From: Linepithema humile
Lineage: Eukaryota > Arthropoda > Insecta > Hymenoptera > Formicidae
Direction of reading: 5' to 3'
DNA length: 64,000 bases
NCBI RefSeq assembly: GCF_040581485.1
Contig: NC_090130.1
Coordinates: 18,045,656 to 18,109,655 of the forward strand
The position numbers and the translations under genes are program-made. This document shows, piece by piece, positions 31,501 to 46,300 of the stretch; the stretch's first letter is position 1; the number at the start of each line of letters is the position of its first letter. Below the pieces are notes generated by a model. That model did no database searches. It had not been told where the DNA came from and saw only the letters and a list, made by a program, of their open reading frames with translations.

Positions 31501-34500
31501 TTGAATAGTATATTGTTCATAAATTAATTTGAAACCAGAAACATACGAAGAACAAATTATTTCAACTAATTATAACGTTTTTAATCCGCGCCGTATCAAT
31601 CCGCGACGACAGTGTCGCTTTTCGATACTTTAAAACGAGCAACAAATTCATTTTCCTTTATATTTCGAAAGTACAGAGTCTGTAAATTAATTTGGTACCA
31701 AAAACATACGAGCAACAAATTATTTCAACTAATTATAACGTTTTTAATCCGCGCCGTATCAATCCGCGACGACAGTGTCGCTTCTCGATACTTTAAAACG
31801 AGCAACAAATTCAATTTCTTATATATTTCTGGATAGTACAGAGTCTGTAAATTCAATTTGGTACCAAAAACATACGAGAAACAAATTATTTCAATTAATT
31901 ATAACGTTTTAATCCGCGCCGTATCAATCGGCGACGACAAAGTGTCGCTTCGCGATACTTTAAGACGAGCAACAAATTCAGTTTCTTATTTTTTTGAATA
32001 GTATAGTTGTTCATAAATTAATTTGAGACCAGAAACATACAAAGAAAAAATTATTTCAACTAATTATAACGTTTTTAATCCGCGCCGTATCAATCCGCGA
32101 CGACAGTGTCGTTTCTCGATACTTTAAAACGAGCAACAAATTCAATTTCTTATATATTTCGTTAGTACAGAGTCTGTAAATTAATTTGGTACCAATCACA
32201 TACGAAAAACAAATTATTTCAATTAATTATAACGTTTTAATCCGCGCCGTATCAATCCGCTACGACAAAGTGTCGCTTCTCGATACTTTAAGACGAGCAA
32301 GAAATTCATTTTCTTATTTTTTTGAATAGTATATTGTTCATAAATTAATTTGAGACCAGAAACATACGAAGATCAAATTATTTCAACTAATTATATCGTT
32401 TTTAATCCGCGCCGTATCAATCCGCGACGACAGTGTCGGGGCGTTTCCTTCGATACTTTAAAACGAGCAACAAATTCAATTTCTTATATATTTCAATAGT
32501 ACAGAGTCTGTAAATTAATTTGGTACCAATCACATACGAAAAACAAATTATTTCAATTAATTATAACGTTTTAATCCGCGCCGTATCAATCCGCTACGAC
32601 AAAGTGTCGCTTCTCGATACTTTAAGACGAGCAAAAAATTCAGTTTCTTATTTTTTTGAATAGTATATTGTTCATAAATTAATTTGAGACCAGAAACATA
32701 CGAAGAACAAATTATTTCAACTAATTATAACGTTTTTAATCCGCGCCGTATCAATCCGCGACGACAGTGTCGCTTCTCGATACTTTAAAACGAGCAACAA
32801 ATTCAATTTCTTATATATTTCGTTAGTACAGAGTCTGTAAATTAATTTGGTACCAATCACATACGAAAAACAAATTATTTCAATTAATTATAACGTTTTA
32901 ATCCGCGCCGTATCAATCCGCTACGACAAAGTGTCGCTTCTCGATACTTTAAGACGAGCAAGAAATTCATTTTCTTATTTTTTTGAATAGTATATTGTTC
33001 ATAAATTAATTTGAGACCAGAAACATACGAAGATCAAATTATTTCAACTAATTATATCGTTTTTAATCCGCGCCGTATCAATCCGCGACGACAGTGTCGC
33101 TTCTCGATACTTTAAAACGAGCAACAAATTCAATTTCTTATATATTTCAATAGTACAGAGTCTGTAAATTAATTTGGTACCAATCACATACGAAAAACAA
33201 ATTATTTCAATTAATTATAACGTTTTAATCCGCGCCGTATCAATCCGCTACGACAAAGTGTCGCTTCTCGATACTTTAAGACGAGCAAAAAATTCAGTTT
33301 CTTATTTTTTTGAATAGTATATTGTTCATAAATTAATTTGAGACCAGAAACATACGAAGAACAAATTATTTCAACTAATTATAACGTTTTTAATCCGCGC
33401 CGTATCAATCCGCGACGACAGTGTCGCTTCTCGATACTTTAAAACGAGCAACAAATTCATTTTCCTATATATTTCGATAGTACAGAGTCTGTAAATTAAT
33501 TTGGTACCAAAAACATACGAGAAACAAATTATTTCAACTAATTATAACGTTTTTAATCCGCGCCGTATCAATCCGCGACGACAGTGTCGCTTCTCGATAC
33601 TTTAAAACGAGCAACAAATTCAATTTCTTATATATTTCAATAGTACAGAGTCTGTAAATTAATTTGGTACCAATCACATACGAAAAACAAATTATTTCAA
33701 TTAATTATAACGTTTTAATCCGCGCCGTATCAATCCGCTACGACAAAGTGTCGCTTCTCGATACTTTAAGACGAGCAAAAAATTCAGTTTCTTATTTTTT
33801 TGAATAGTATATTGTTCATAAATTAATTTGAGACCAGAAACATACAAAGAACAAATTATTTCAACTAATTATAACGTTTTTAATCCGCGCCGTATCAATC
33901 CGCGACGACAGTGTCGCTTCTCGATACTTTAAAACGAGCAACAAATTCATTTTCCTATATATTTCGATAGTACAGAGTCTGTAAATTAATTTGGTACCAA
34001 AAACATACGAGAAACAAATTATTTCAACTAATTATAACGTTTTTAATCCGCGCCGTATCAATCCGCGACGACAGTGTCGCTTCTCGATACTTTAAAACGA
34101 GCAACAAATTCATTTTCCTATATATTTCGATAGTACAGAATCTATAAATTAATTTGGTACCAAAAACATACGAGAAACAAATTATTTCAACTAATTATAA
34201 CATTTTTAATCCGCGCCGTATCAATCCGCGACGACAGTGTCGCTTCTCGATACTTTAAAACGAGCAACAAATTCAATTTCTTATATATTTCGATAGTACA
34301 GAGCCTGTAAATTAATTTGGTACCAAAAACATACAAGCAACAAATTTTTTTAACTAATTATAACGTTTTTAATTCGCGCCATATTAATCCGCGACGACAG
34401 TGTCGCTTCTCGATACTTTAAAACGAGCAACAAATTCAATTTCTTATATATTTCGATAGTACAGAGTCTGTAAATTAATTTGGTACCAATCACATACGAA

Positions 34501-37500
34501 AAACAAATTATTTCAATTAATTATAACGTTTTAATCCGCGCCGTATCAATCCGCTACGACAAAGTGTCGCTTCTCGATACTTTAAGACGAGCAAGAAATT
34601 CAGTTTCTTATTTTTTTGAATAGTATATTGTTCATAAATTAATTTGAAACCAGAAACATACGAAGAACAAATTATTTCAACTAATTATAACGTTTTTAAT
34701 CCGCGCCGTATCAATCCGCGACGACAGTGTCGCTTTTCGATACTTTAAAACGAGCAACAAATTCATTTTCCTTTATATTTCGAAAGTACAGAGTCTGTAA
34801 ATTAATTTGGTACCAAAAACATACGAGAAACAAATTATTTCAACTAATTATAACGTTTTTAATCCGCGCCGTATCAATCCGCGACGACAGTGTCGCTTCG
34901 CGATACTTTAAGACGAGCAACAAATTCAATTTCTTATTTTTTTGAATAGTATGTTGTTCATAAATTAATTTGTGACCAGAAACATACGAAGAACAAATTA
35001 TTTCAACTAATTATAACGTTTTTAATCCGCGCCGTATCAATCCGCGACGACAGTGTCGCTTCTCGATACTTTAAAACGAGCAACAAATTCAATTTCTTAT
35101 ATATTTCAATAGTACAGAGTCTGTAAATTAATTTGGTACCAATCACATACGAAAAACAAATTATTTCAATTAATTATAACGTTTTAATCCGCGCCGTATC
35201 AATCCGCTACGACAAAGTGTCGCTTCTCGATACTTTAAGACGAGCAAAAAATTCAGTTTCTTATTTTTTTGAATAGTATATTGTTCATAAATTAATTTGA
35301 GACCAGAAACATACGAAGAACAAATTATTTCAACTAATTATAACGTTTTTAATCCGCGCCGTATCAATCCGCGACGACAGTGTCGCTTCTCGATACTTTA
35401 AAACGAGCAACAAATTCATTTTCCTATATATTTCGATAGTACAGAGTCTGTAAATTAATTTGGTACCAAAAACATACGAGAAACAAATTATTTCAACTAA
35501 TTATAACGTTTTTAATCCGCGCCGTATCAATCTGCGACGACAGTGTCGCTTCTCGATACTTTAAAACGAGCAACAAATTCAATTTCTTATATATTTCGAT
35601 AGTACAGAGCCTGTAAATTAATTTGGTACCAAAAACATACAAGCAACAAATTTTTTTAACTAATTATAACGTTTTTAATTCGCGCCATATTAATCCGCGA
35701 CGACAGTGTCGCTTCTCGATACTTTAAAACGAGCAACAAATTCAATTTCTTATATATTTCGATAGTACAGAGTCTGTAAATTAATTTGGTACCAATCACA
35801 TATGAAAAACAAATTATTTCAATTAATTATAACGTTTTAATCCGCGCCGTATCAATCCGCTACGACAAAGTGTCGCTTCTCGATACTTTAAGACGAGCAA
35901 GAAATTCAGTTTCTTATTTTTTTGAATAGTATATTGTTCATAAATTAATTTGAAACCAGAAACATACGAAGAACAAATTATTTCAACTAATTATAACGTT
36001 TTTAATCCGCGCCGTATCAATCCGCGACGACAGTGTCGCTTTTCGATACTTTAAAACGAGCAACAAATTCATTTTCCTTTATATTTCGAAAGTACAGAGT
36101 CTGTAAATTAATTTGGTACCAAAAACATACGAGAAACAAATTATTTCAACTAATTATAACGTTTTTAATCCGCGCCGTATCAATCCGCGACGACAGTGTC
36201 GCTTCTCGATACTTTAAAACGAGCAACAAATTCAATTTCTTATATATTTCGATAGTACAGAGTCTGTAAATTAATTTGGTACCAAAAACATACGAGAAAC
36301 AAATTATTTCAATTAATTATAACGTTTTAATCCGCGCCGTATCAATCGGCGACGACAAAGTGTCGCTTCGCGATACTTTAAGACGAGCAACAAATTCAGT
36401 TTCTTATTTTTTTGAATAGTATGTTGTTCATAAATTAATTTGAGACCAGAAACATACGAAGAAAAAATTATTTCAACTAATTATAACGTTTTTAATCCGC
36501 GCAGTATCAATCCGCGACGACAGTGTCGCTTCTCGATACTTTAAAACGAGCAACAAATTCAATTTCTTATATATTTCGTTAGTACAGAGTCTGTAAATTA
36601 ATTTGGTACCAATCACATACGAAAAACAAATTATTTCAATTAATTATAACGTTTTAATCCGCGCCGTATCAATCCGCTACGACAAAGTGTCGCTTCTCGA
36701 TACTTTAAGACGAGCAAGAAATTCATTTTCTTATTTTTTTGAATAGTATATTGTTCATAAATTAATTTGAGACCAGAAACATACGAAGATCAAATTATTT
36801 CAACTAATTATATCGTTTTTAATCCGCGCCGTATCAATCCGCGACGACAGTGTCGCTTCTCGATACTTTAAAACGAGCAACAAATTCATTTTCCTATATA
36901 TTTCGATAGTACAGAATCTATAAATTAATTTGGTACCAAAAACATACGAGAAACAAATTATTTCAACTAATTATAACATTTTTAATCCGCGCCGTATCAA
37001 TCCGCGACGACAGTGTCGCTTCTCGATACTTTAAAACGAGCAACAAATTCAATTTCTTATATATTTCGATAGTACAGAGCCTGTAAATTAATTTGGTACC
37101 AAAAACATACAAGCAACAAATTTTTTTAACTAATTATAACGTTTTTAATTCGCGCCATATTAATCCGCGACGACAGTGTCGCTTCTCGATACTTTAAAAC
37201 GAGCAACAAATTCAATTTCTTATATATTTCGATAGTACAGAGTCTGTAAATTAATTTGGTACCAATCACATACAAAAAACAAATTATTTCAATTAATTAT
37301 AACGTTTTAATCCGCGCCGTATCAATCCGCTACGACAAAGTGTCGCTTCTCGATACTTTAAGACGAGCAAGAAATTCAGTTTCTTATTTTTTTGAATAGT
37401 ATATTGTTCATAAATTAATTTGAAACAAGAAACATACGAAGAACAAATTATTTCAACTAATTATAACGTTTTTAATCCGCGCCGTATCAATCCGCGACGA

Positions 37501-40500
37501 CAGTGTCGCTTTTCGATACTTTAAAACGAGCAACAAATTCATTTTCCTTTATATTTCGAAAGTACAGAGTCTGTAAATTAATTTGGTACCAAAAACATAC
37601 GAGAAACAAATTATTTCAACTAATTATAACGTTTTTAATCCGCGCCGTATTAATCCGCGACGACAGTGTCGCTTCGCGATACTTTAAGACGAGCAACAAA
37701 TTCAATTTCTTATTTTTTTGAATAGTATGTTGTTCATAAATTAATTTGAGACCAGAAACATACGAAGAAAAAATTATTTCAACTAATTATAACGTTTTTA
37801 ATCCGCGCCGTATCAATCCGCGACGACAGTGTCGCTTCTCGATACTTTAAAACGAGCAACAAATTCAATTTCTTATATATTTCAATAGTACAGAGTCTGT
37901 AAATTAATTTGGTACCAATCACATACGAAAAACAAATTATTTCAATTAATTATAACGTTTTAATCCGCGCCGTATCAATCCGCTACGACAAAGTGTCGCT
38001 TCTCGATACTTTAAGACGAGCAAGAAATTCAGTTTCTTATTTTTTTGAATAGTATATTGTTCATAAATTAATTTGAAACCAGAAACATACGAAGAACAAA
38101 TTATTTCAACTAATTATAACGTTTTTAATCCGCGCCGTATCAATCCGCGACGACAGTGTCGCTTTTCGATACTTTAAAACGAGCAACAAATTCATTTTCC
38201 TTTATATTTCGAAAGTACAGAGTCTGTAAATTAATTTGGTACCAAAAACATACGAGAAACAAATTATTTCAACTAATTATAACGTTTTTAATCCGCGCCG
38301 TATCAATCCGCGACGACAGTGTCGCTTCGCGATACTTTAAGACGAGCAACAAATTCAATTTCTTATTTTTTTGAATAGTATGTTGTTCATAAATTAATTT
38401 GTGACCAGAAACATACGAAGAACAAATTATTTCAACTAATTATAACGTTTTTAATCCGCGCCGTATCAATCCGCGACGACAGTGTCGCTTCTCGATACTT
38501 TAAAACGAGCAACAAATTCAATTTCTTATATATTTCAATAGTACAGAGTCTGTAAATTAATTTGGTACCAATCACATACGAAAAACAAATTATTTCAATT
38601 AATTATAACGTTTTAATCCGCGCCGTATCAATCCGCTACGACAAAGTGTCGCTTCTCGATACTTTAAGACGAGCAAAAAATTCAGTTTCTTATTTTTTTG
38701 AATAGTATATTGTTCATAAATTAATTTGAGACCAGAAACATACGAAGAACAAATTATTTCTAATTATAACGTTTTTAATCCGCGCCGTATCAATCCGCGA
38801 CGACAGTGTCGCTTCTCGATACTTTAAAACGAGCAACAAATTCATTTTCCTATATATTTCGATAGTACAGAGTCTGTAAATTAATTTGGTACCAAAAACA
38901 TACGAGAAACAAATTATTTCAACTAATTATAACGTTTTTAATCCGCGCCGTATCAATCCGCGACGACAGTGTCGCTTCTCGATACTTTAAAACGAGCAAC
39001 AAATTCAATTTCTTATATATTTCGATAGTACAGAGCCTGTAAATTAATTTGGTACCAAAAACATACAAGCAACAAATTTTTTTAACTAATTATAACGTTT
39101 TTAATTCGCGCCATATTAATCCGCGACGACAGTGTCGCTTCTCGATACTTTAAAACGAGCAACAAATTCAATTTCTTATATATTTCGATAGTACAGAGTC
39201 TGTAAATTAATTTGGTACCAATCACATATGAAAAACAAATTATTTCAATTAATTATAACGTTTTAATCCGCGCCGTATCAATCCGCTACGACAAAGTGTC
39301 GCTTCTCGATACTTTAAGACGAGCAAGAAATTCAGTTTCTTATTTTTTTGAATAGTATATTGTTCATAAATTAATTTGAAACCAGAAACATACGAAGAAC
39401 AAATTATTTCAACTAATTATAACGTTTTTAATCCGCGCCGTATCAATCCGCGACGACAGTGTCGCTTTTCGATACTTTAAAACGAGCAACAAATTCATTT
39501 TCCTTTATATTTCGAAAGTACAGAGTCTGTAAATTAATTTGGTACCAAAAACATACGAGAAACAAATTATTTCAACTAATTATAACGTTTTTAATCCGCG
39601 CCGTATCAATCCGCGACGACAGTGTCGCTTCTCGATACTTTAAAACGAGCAACAAATTCAATTTCTTATATATTTCGATAGTACAGAGTCTGTAAATTAA
39701 TTTGGTACCAAAAACATACGAGAAACAAATTATTTCAATTAATTATAACGTTTTAATCCGCGCCGTATCAATCGGCGACGACAAAGTGTCGCTTCGCGAT
39801 ACTTTAAGACGAGCAACAAATTCAGTTTCTTATTTTTTTGAATAGTATGTTGTTCATAAATTAATTTGAGACCAGAAACATACGAAGAAAAAATTATTTC
39901 AACTAATTATAACGTTTTTAATCCGCGCCGTATCAATCCGCGACGACAGTGTCGCTTCTCGATACTTTAAAACGAGCAACAAATTCAATTTCTTATATAT
40001 TTCGTTAGTACAGAGTCTGTAAATTAATTTGGTACCAATCACATACGAAAAACAAATTATTTCAATTAATTATAACGTTTTAATCCGCGCCGTATCAATC
40101 CGCTACGACAAAGTGTCGCTTCTCGATACTTTAAGACGAGCAAGAAATTCATTTTCTTATTTTTTTGAATACTATATTGTTCATAAATTAATTTGAGACC
40201 AGAAACATACGAAGATCAAATTATTTCAACTAATTATATCGTTTTTAATCCGCGCCGTATCAATCCGCGACGACAGTGTCGCTTCTCGATACTTTAAAAC
40301 GAGCAACAAATTCAATTTCTTATATATTTCAATAGTACAGAGTCTGTAAATTAATTTGGTACCAATCACATACGAAAAACAAATTATTTCAATTAATTAT
40401 AACGTTTTAATCCGCGCCGTATCAATCCGCTACGACAAAGTGTCGCTTCTCGATACTTTAAGACGAGCAAAAAATTCAGTTTCTTATTTTTTTGAATAGT

Positions 40501-42340
40501 ATATTGTTCATAAATTAATTTGAGACCAGAAACATACGAAGAACAAATTATTTCAACTAATTATAACGTTTTTAATCCGCGCCGTATCAATCCGCGACGA
40601 CAGTGTCGCTTCTCGATACTTTAAAACGAGCAACAAATTCATTTTCCTATATATTTCGATAGTACAGAGTCTGTAAATTAATTTGGTACCAAAAACATAC
40701 GAGAAACAAATTATTTCAACTAATTATAACGTTTTTAATCCGCGCCGTATCAATCCGCGACGACAGTGTCGCTTCTCGATACTTTAAAACGAGCAACAAA
40801 TTCAATTTCTTATATATTTCAATAGTACAGAGTCTGTAAATTAATTTGGTACCAATCACATACGAAAAACAAATTATTTCAATTAATTATAACGTTTTAA
40901 TCCGCGCCGTATCAATCCGCTACGACAAAGTGTCGCTTCTCGATACTTTAAGACGAGCAAAAAATTCAGTTTTTTATTTTTTTGAATAGTATATTGTTCA
41001 TAAATTAATTTGAGACCAGAAACATACAAAGAACAAATTATTTCAACTAATTATAACGTTTTTAATCCGCGCCGTATCAATCCGCGACGACAGTGTCGCT
41101 TCTCGATACTTTAAAACGAGCAACAAATTCATTTTCCTATATATTTCGATAGTACAGAGTCTGTAAATTAATTTGGTACCAAAAACATACGAGAAACAAA
41201 TTATTTCAACTAATTATAACGTTTTTAATCCGCGCCGTATCAATCCGCGACGACAGTGTCGCTTCTCGATACTTTAAAACGAGCAACAAATTCATTTTCC
41301 TATATATTTCGATAGTACAGAATCTATAAATTAATTTGGTACCAAAAACATACGAGAAACAAATTATTTCAACTAATTATAACATTTTTAATCCGCGCCG
41401 TATCAATCCGCGACGACAGTGTCGCTTCTCGATACTTTAAAACGAGCAACAAATTCAATTTCTTATATATTTCGATAGTACAGAGCCTGTAAATTAATTT
41501 GGTACCAAAAACATACAAGCAACAAATTTTTTTAACTAATTATAACGTTTTTAATTCGCGCCATATTAATCCGCGACGACAGTGTCGCTTCTCGATACTT
41601 TAAAACGAGCAACAAATTCAATTTCTTATATATTTCGATAGTACAGAGTCTGTAAATTAATTTGGTACCAATCACATACGAAAAACAAATTATTTCAATT
41701 AATTATAACGTTTTAATCCGCGCCGTATCAATCCGCTACGACAAAGTGTCGCTTCTCGATACTTTAAGACGAGCAAGAAATTTAGTTTCTTATTTTTTTG
41801 AATAGTATATTGTTCATAAATTAATTTGAAACCAGAAACATACGAAGAACAAATTATTTCAACTAATTATAACGTTTTTAATCCGCGCCGTATCAATCCG
41901 CGACGACAATGTCGCTTTTCGATACTTTAAAACGAGCAACAAATTCATTTTCCTTTATATTTCGAAAGTACAGAGTCTGTAAATTAATTTGGTACCAAAA
42001 ACATACGAGAAACAAATTATTTCAACTAATTATAACGTTTTTAATCCGCGCCGTATCAATCCGCGACGACAGTGTCGCTTCTCGATACTTTAAAACGAGC
42101 AACAAATTCAATTTCTTATATATTTCGATAGTACAGAGTCTGTAAATTAATTTGGTACCAAAAACATACGAGAAACAAATTATTTCAATTAATTATAACG
42201 TTTTAATCCGCGCCGTATCAATCGGCGACGACAAAGTGTCGCTTCGCGATACTTTAAGACGAGCAACAAATTCAGTTTCTTATTTTTTTGAATAGTATGT
42301 TGTTCATAAATTAATTTGAGACCAGAAACATACGAAGAAA
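28183..42340 (+). repeat. Higher-order repeat block, 7.85-kb offset (48 monomers), made of 4.42 + 3.43 kb
   Basis: CTTTTCGATAC variants at 28183, 29653 and 30306 recur at 36033, 37503 and 38156, always 7850 bp later. Inside this block 30306 to 34727 and 31612 to 36033 are both 4421 bp, and 34727 to 38156 is 3429 bp. A 3-bp loss near 38758 changes later offsets by exactly 3. From 33.0 kb to 34.1 kb the offset to the second copy is 7182 bp instead, because of an extra four-monomer segment at 32.4-33.0 kb. Confidence 0.8.
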
Positions 42341-43399
42341 AATTATTTCAACTAATTATAACGTTTTTAATCCGCGCCGTATCAATCCGCGACGACAGTG
42401 TCGCTTCTCGATACTTTAAAACGAGCAACAAATTCAATTTCTTATATATTTCGTTAGTACAGAGTCTGTAAATTAATTTGGTACCAATCACATACGAAAA
42501 ACAAATTATTTCAATTAATTATAACGTTTTAATCCGCGCCGTATCAATCCGCTACGACAAAGTGTCGCTTCTCGATACTTTAAGACGAGCAAGAAATTCA
42601 TTTTCTTATTTTTTTGAATAGTATATTGTTCATAAATTAATTTGAGACCAGAAACATACGAAGATCAAATTATTTCAACTAATTATATCGTTTTTAATCC
42701 GCGCCGTATCAATCCGCGACGACAGTGTCGCTTCTCGATACTTTAAAACGAGCAACAAATTCATTTTCCTATATATTTCGATAGTACAGAATCTATAAAT
42801 TAATTTGGTACCAAAAACATACGAGAAACAAATTATTTCAACTAATTATAACGTTTTTAATCCGCGCCGTATCAATCCGCGACGACAGTGTCGCTTCTCG
42901 ATACTTTAAGACGAGCAACAAATTCAATTTCTTATTTTTTTGAATAGTATGTTGTTCATAAATTAATTTGAGACCAGAAACATACGAAGAAAAAATTATT
43001 TCAACTAATTATAACGTTTTTAATCCGCGCCGTATCAATCCGCGACGACAGTGTCGCTTCTCGATACTTTAAAACGAGCAACAAATTCAATTTCTTATAT
43101 ATTTCAATAGTACAGAGTCTGTAAATTAATTTGGTACCAATCACATACGAAAAACAAATTATTTCAATTAATTATAACGTTTTAATCCGCGCCGTATCAA
43201 TCCGCTACGACAAAGTGTCGCTTCTCGATACTTTAAGACGAGCAAAAAATTCAGTTTCTTATTTTTTTGAATAGTATATTGTTCATAAATTAATTTGAGA
43301 CCAGAAACATACGAAGAACAAATTATTTCAACTAATTATAACGTTTTTAATCCGCGCCGTATCAATCCGCGACGACAGTGTCGCTTCTCGATACTTTAA

Positions 43400-46300
43400 A
43401 ACGAGCAACAAATTCATTTTCCTATATATTTCGATAGTACAGAGTCTGTAAATTAATTTGGTACCAAAAACATACGAGAAACAAATTATTTCAACTAATT
43501 ATAACGTTTTTAATCCGCGCCGTATCAATCCGCGACGACAGTGTCGCTTCTCGATACTTTAAAACGAGCAACAAATTCAATTTCTTATATATTTCGATAG
43601 TACAGAGCCTGTAAATTAATTTGATACCAAAAACATACAAGCAACAAATTTTTTTTAACTAATTATAACGTTTTTAATTCGCGCCATATCAATCCGCGAC
43701 GACAGTGTCGCTTCTCGACACTTTAAAACGAGCAACAAATTCAATTTCTTATATATTTCGATAGTACAGAGTCTGTAAATTAATTTGGTACCAATCACAT
43801 ACGAAAAACAAATTATTTCAATTAATTATAACGTTTTAATCCGCGCCGTATCAATCCGCTACGACAAAGTGTCGCTTCTCGATACTTTAAGACGAGCAAG
43901 AAATTCAGTTTCTTATTTTTTTGAATAGTATATTGTTCATAAATTAATTTGAGACCAGAAACATACGAAGAACAAATTATTTCAACTAATTATAACGTTT
44001 TTAATCCGCGCCGTATCAATCCGCGACGACAGTGTCGTTTCTCGATACTTTGAAGCGAGCAACAAATTCATTTTCCTATATATTTCGATAGTACAGAGTC
44101 TGTAAATTAATTTGGTACCAAAAACATACGAGCAACAAATTATTTCAACTAATTATAACGTTTATAATCCGCGCCGTATCAATCCGCGACGACAGTGTCG
44201 CTTCTCGATACTTTAAAACGAGCAACAAATTCAATTTCTTATATATTTCGATAGTACAGAGCCTGTAAATTAATTTGGTACCAAAAACATACAAGCAACA
44301 AATTTTTTTAACTAATTATAACGTTTTTAATTCGCGCCATATCAATCCGCGACGACAGTGTCGCTTCTCGATACTTTAAAACGAGCAACAAATTCAATTT
44401 CTTATATATTTCAATAGTACAGAGTCTGTAAATTAATTTGGTACCAATCACATACGAAAAACAAATTATTTCAATTAATTATAACGTTTTAATTTGCGCC
44501 GTATCAATCCGCTACGACAAAGTGTCGCTTCTCGATACTTTAAGACGAGCAAGAAATTCAGTTTCTTATTTTTTTGAATAGTATATTGTTCATAAATTAA
44601 TTTGAGACCAGAAACATACGAAGAACAAATTATTTCAACTAATTATAACGTTTTTAATTCGCGCCGTATCAATCCGCGACGACAGTGTCGCTTCTCGATA
44701 CTTTAAAACGAGCAACAAATTCATTTTCCTATATATTTCGATAGTACAGAGTCTGTAAATTAATTTGGTACCAAAAACATACGAGCAACAAATTATTTCA
44801 ACTAATTATAACGTATCTAATCCGCGCCGTATCAATCCGCGACGACAGTGTCGCTTCTCGATACTTTAAAACGAGCAACAAATTCAATTTCTTATATATT
44901 TCGATAGTACAGAGCCTGTAAATTAATTTGGTACCAAAAACATACAAGCAACAAATTTTTTTAACTAATTATAACGTTTTTAATTCGCGCCATATCAATC
45001 CGCGACGACAGTGTCGCTTCTGGATACTTTAAAACGAGCAACAAATTCAATTTCTTATATATTTCGATAGTACAGAGTCTGTAAATTAATTTGGTACCAA
45101 GCACATACAAACAACAAATTATTTCAATTAATTATAACGTTTTAATCCGCGCCGTATCAATCGGCGACGACAAAGTGTCGCTTCGCGATACTTTAAGACG
45201 AGCAACAAATTCAGTTTCTTATTTTTTTGAATAGTATGTTGTTCATAAATTAATTTGAGACCAGAAACATACGAAGAACAAATTATTTCAACTAATTATA
45301 TCGTTTTTAATCCGCGCCGTATCAATCCGCGACGACAGTGTCGCTTCTCGATACTTTAAAACGAGCAACAAATTCATTTTCCTATATATTTCGATAGTAC
45401 AGAGTCTGTAAATTAATTTGGTACCAAAAACATACGAGAAACAAATTATTTCAATTAATTATAACGTTTTTAATCCGCGCCGTATCAATCCGCGACGACA
45501 GTGTCGCTTCTCGATACTTTAAAACGAGCAACAAATTCAATTTCTTATATATTTCGATAGTTCAGAGCCTGTAAATTAATTTGGTACCAAAAACATACAA
45601 GCAACAAATTTTTTTAACTAATTATAACGTTTTTAATTCGCGCCATATCAATCCGCGACGACAGTGTCGCTTCTGGATACTTTAAAACGAGCAACAAATT
45701 CAATTTCTTATATATTTCGATAGTACAGAGTCTGTAAATTAATTTGGTACCAATCACATACGAAAAACAAATTATTTCAATTAATTATAACGTTTTAATC
45801 CGCGCCGTATCAATCCGCTACGACAAAGTGTCGCTTCTCGATACTTTAAGACGAGCAAGAAATTCATTTTCTTATTTTTTTGAATAGTATATTGTTCATA
45901 AATTAATTTGAGACCAGAAACATACGAAGATCAAATTATTTCAACTAATTATATCGTTTTTAATCCGCGCCGTATCAATCCGCGACGACAGTGTCGCTTC
46001 TCGATACTTTAAAACGAGCAACAAATTCATTTTCCTATATATTTCGATAGTACAGAATCTGTAAATTAATTTGGTACCAAAAACATACGAGAAACAAATT
46101 ATTTCAACTAATTATAACATTTTTAATCCGCGCCGTATCAATCCGCGACGACAGTGTCGCTTCTCGATACTTTAAAACGAGCAACAAATTCAATTTCTTA
46201 TATATTTCGATAGTACAGATCCTGTAAATTAATTTGGTACCAAAAACATACAAGCAACAAATTTTTTTAACTAATTATAACGTTTTTAATTCGCGCCATA

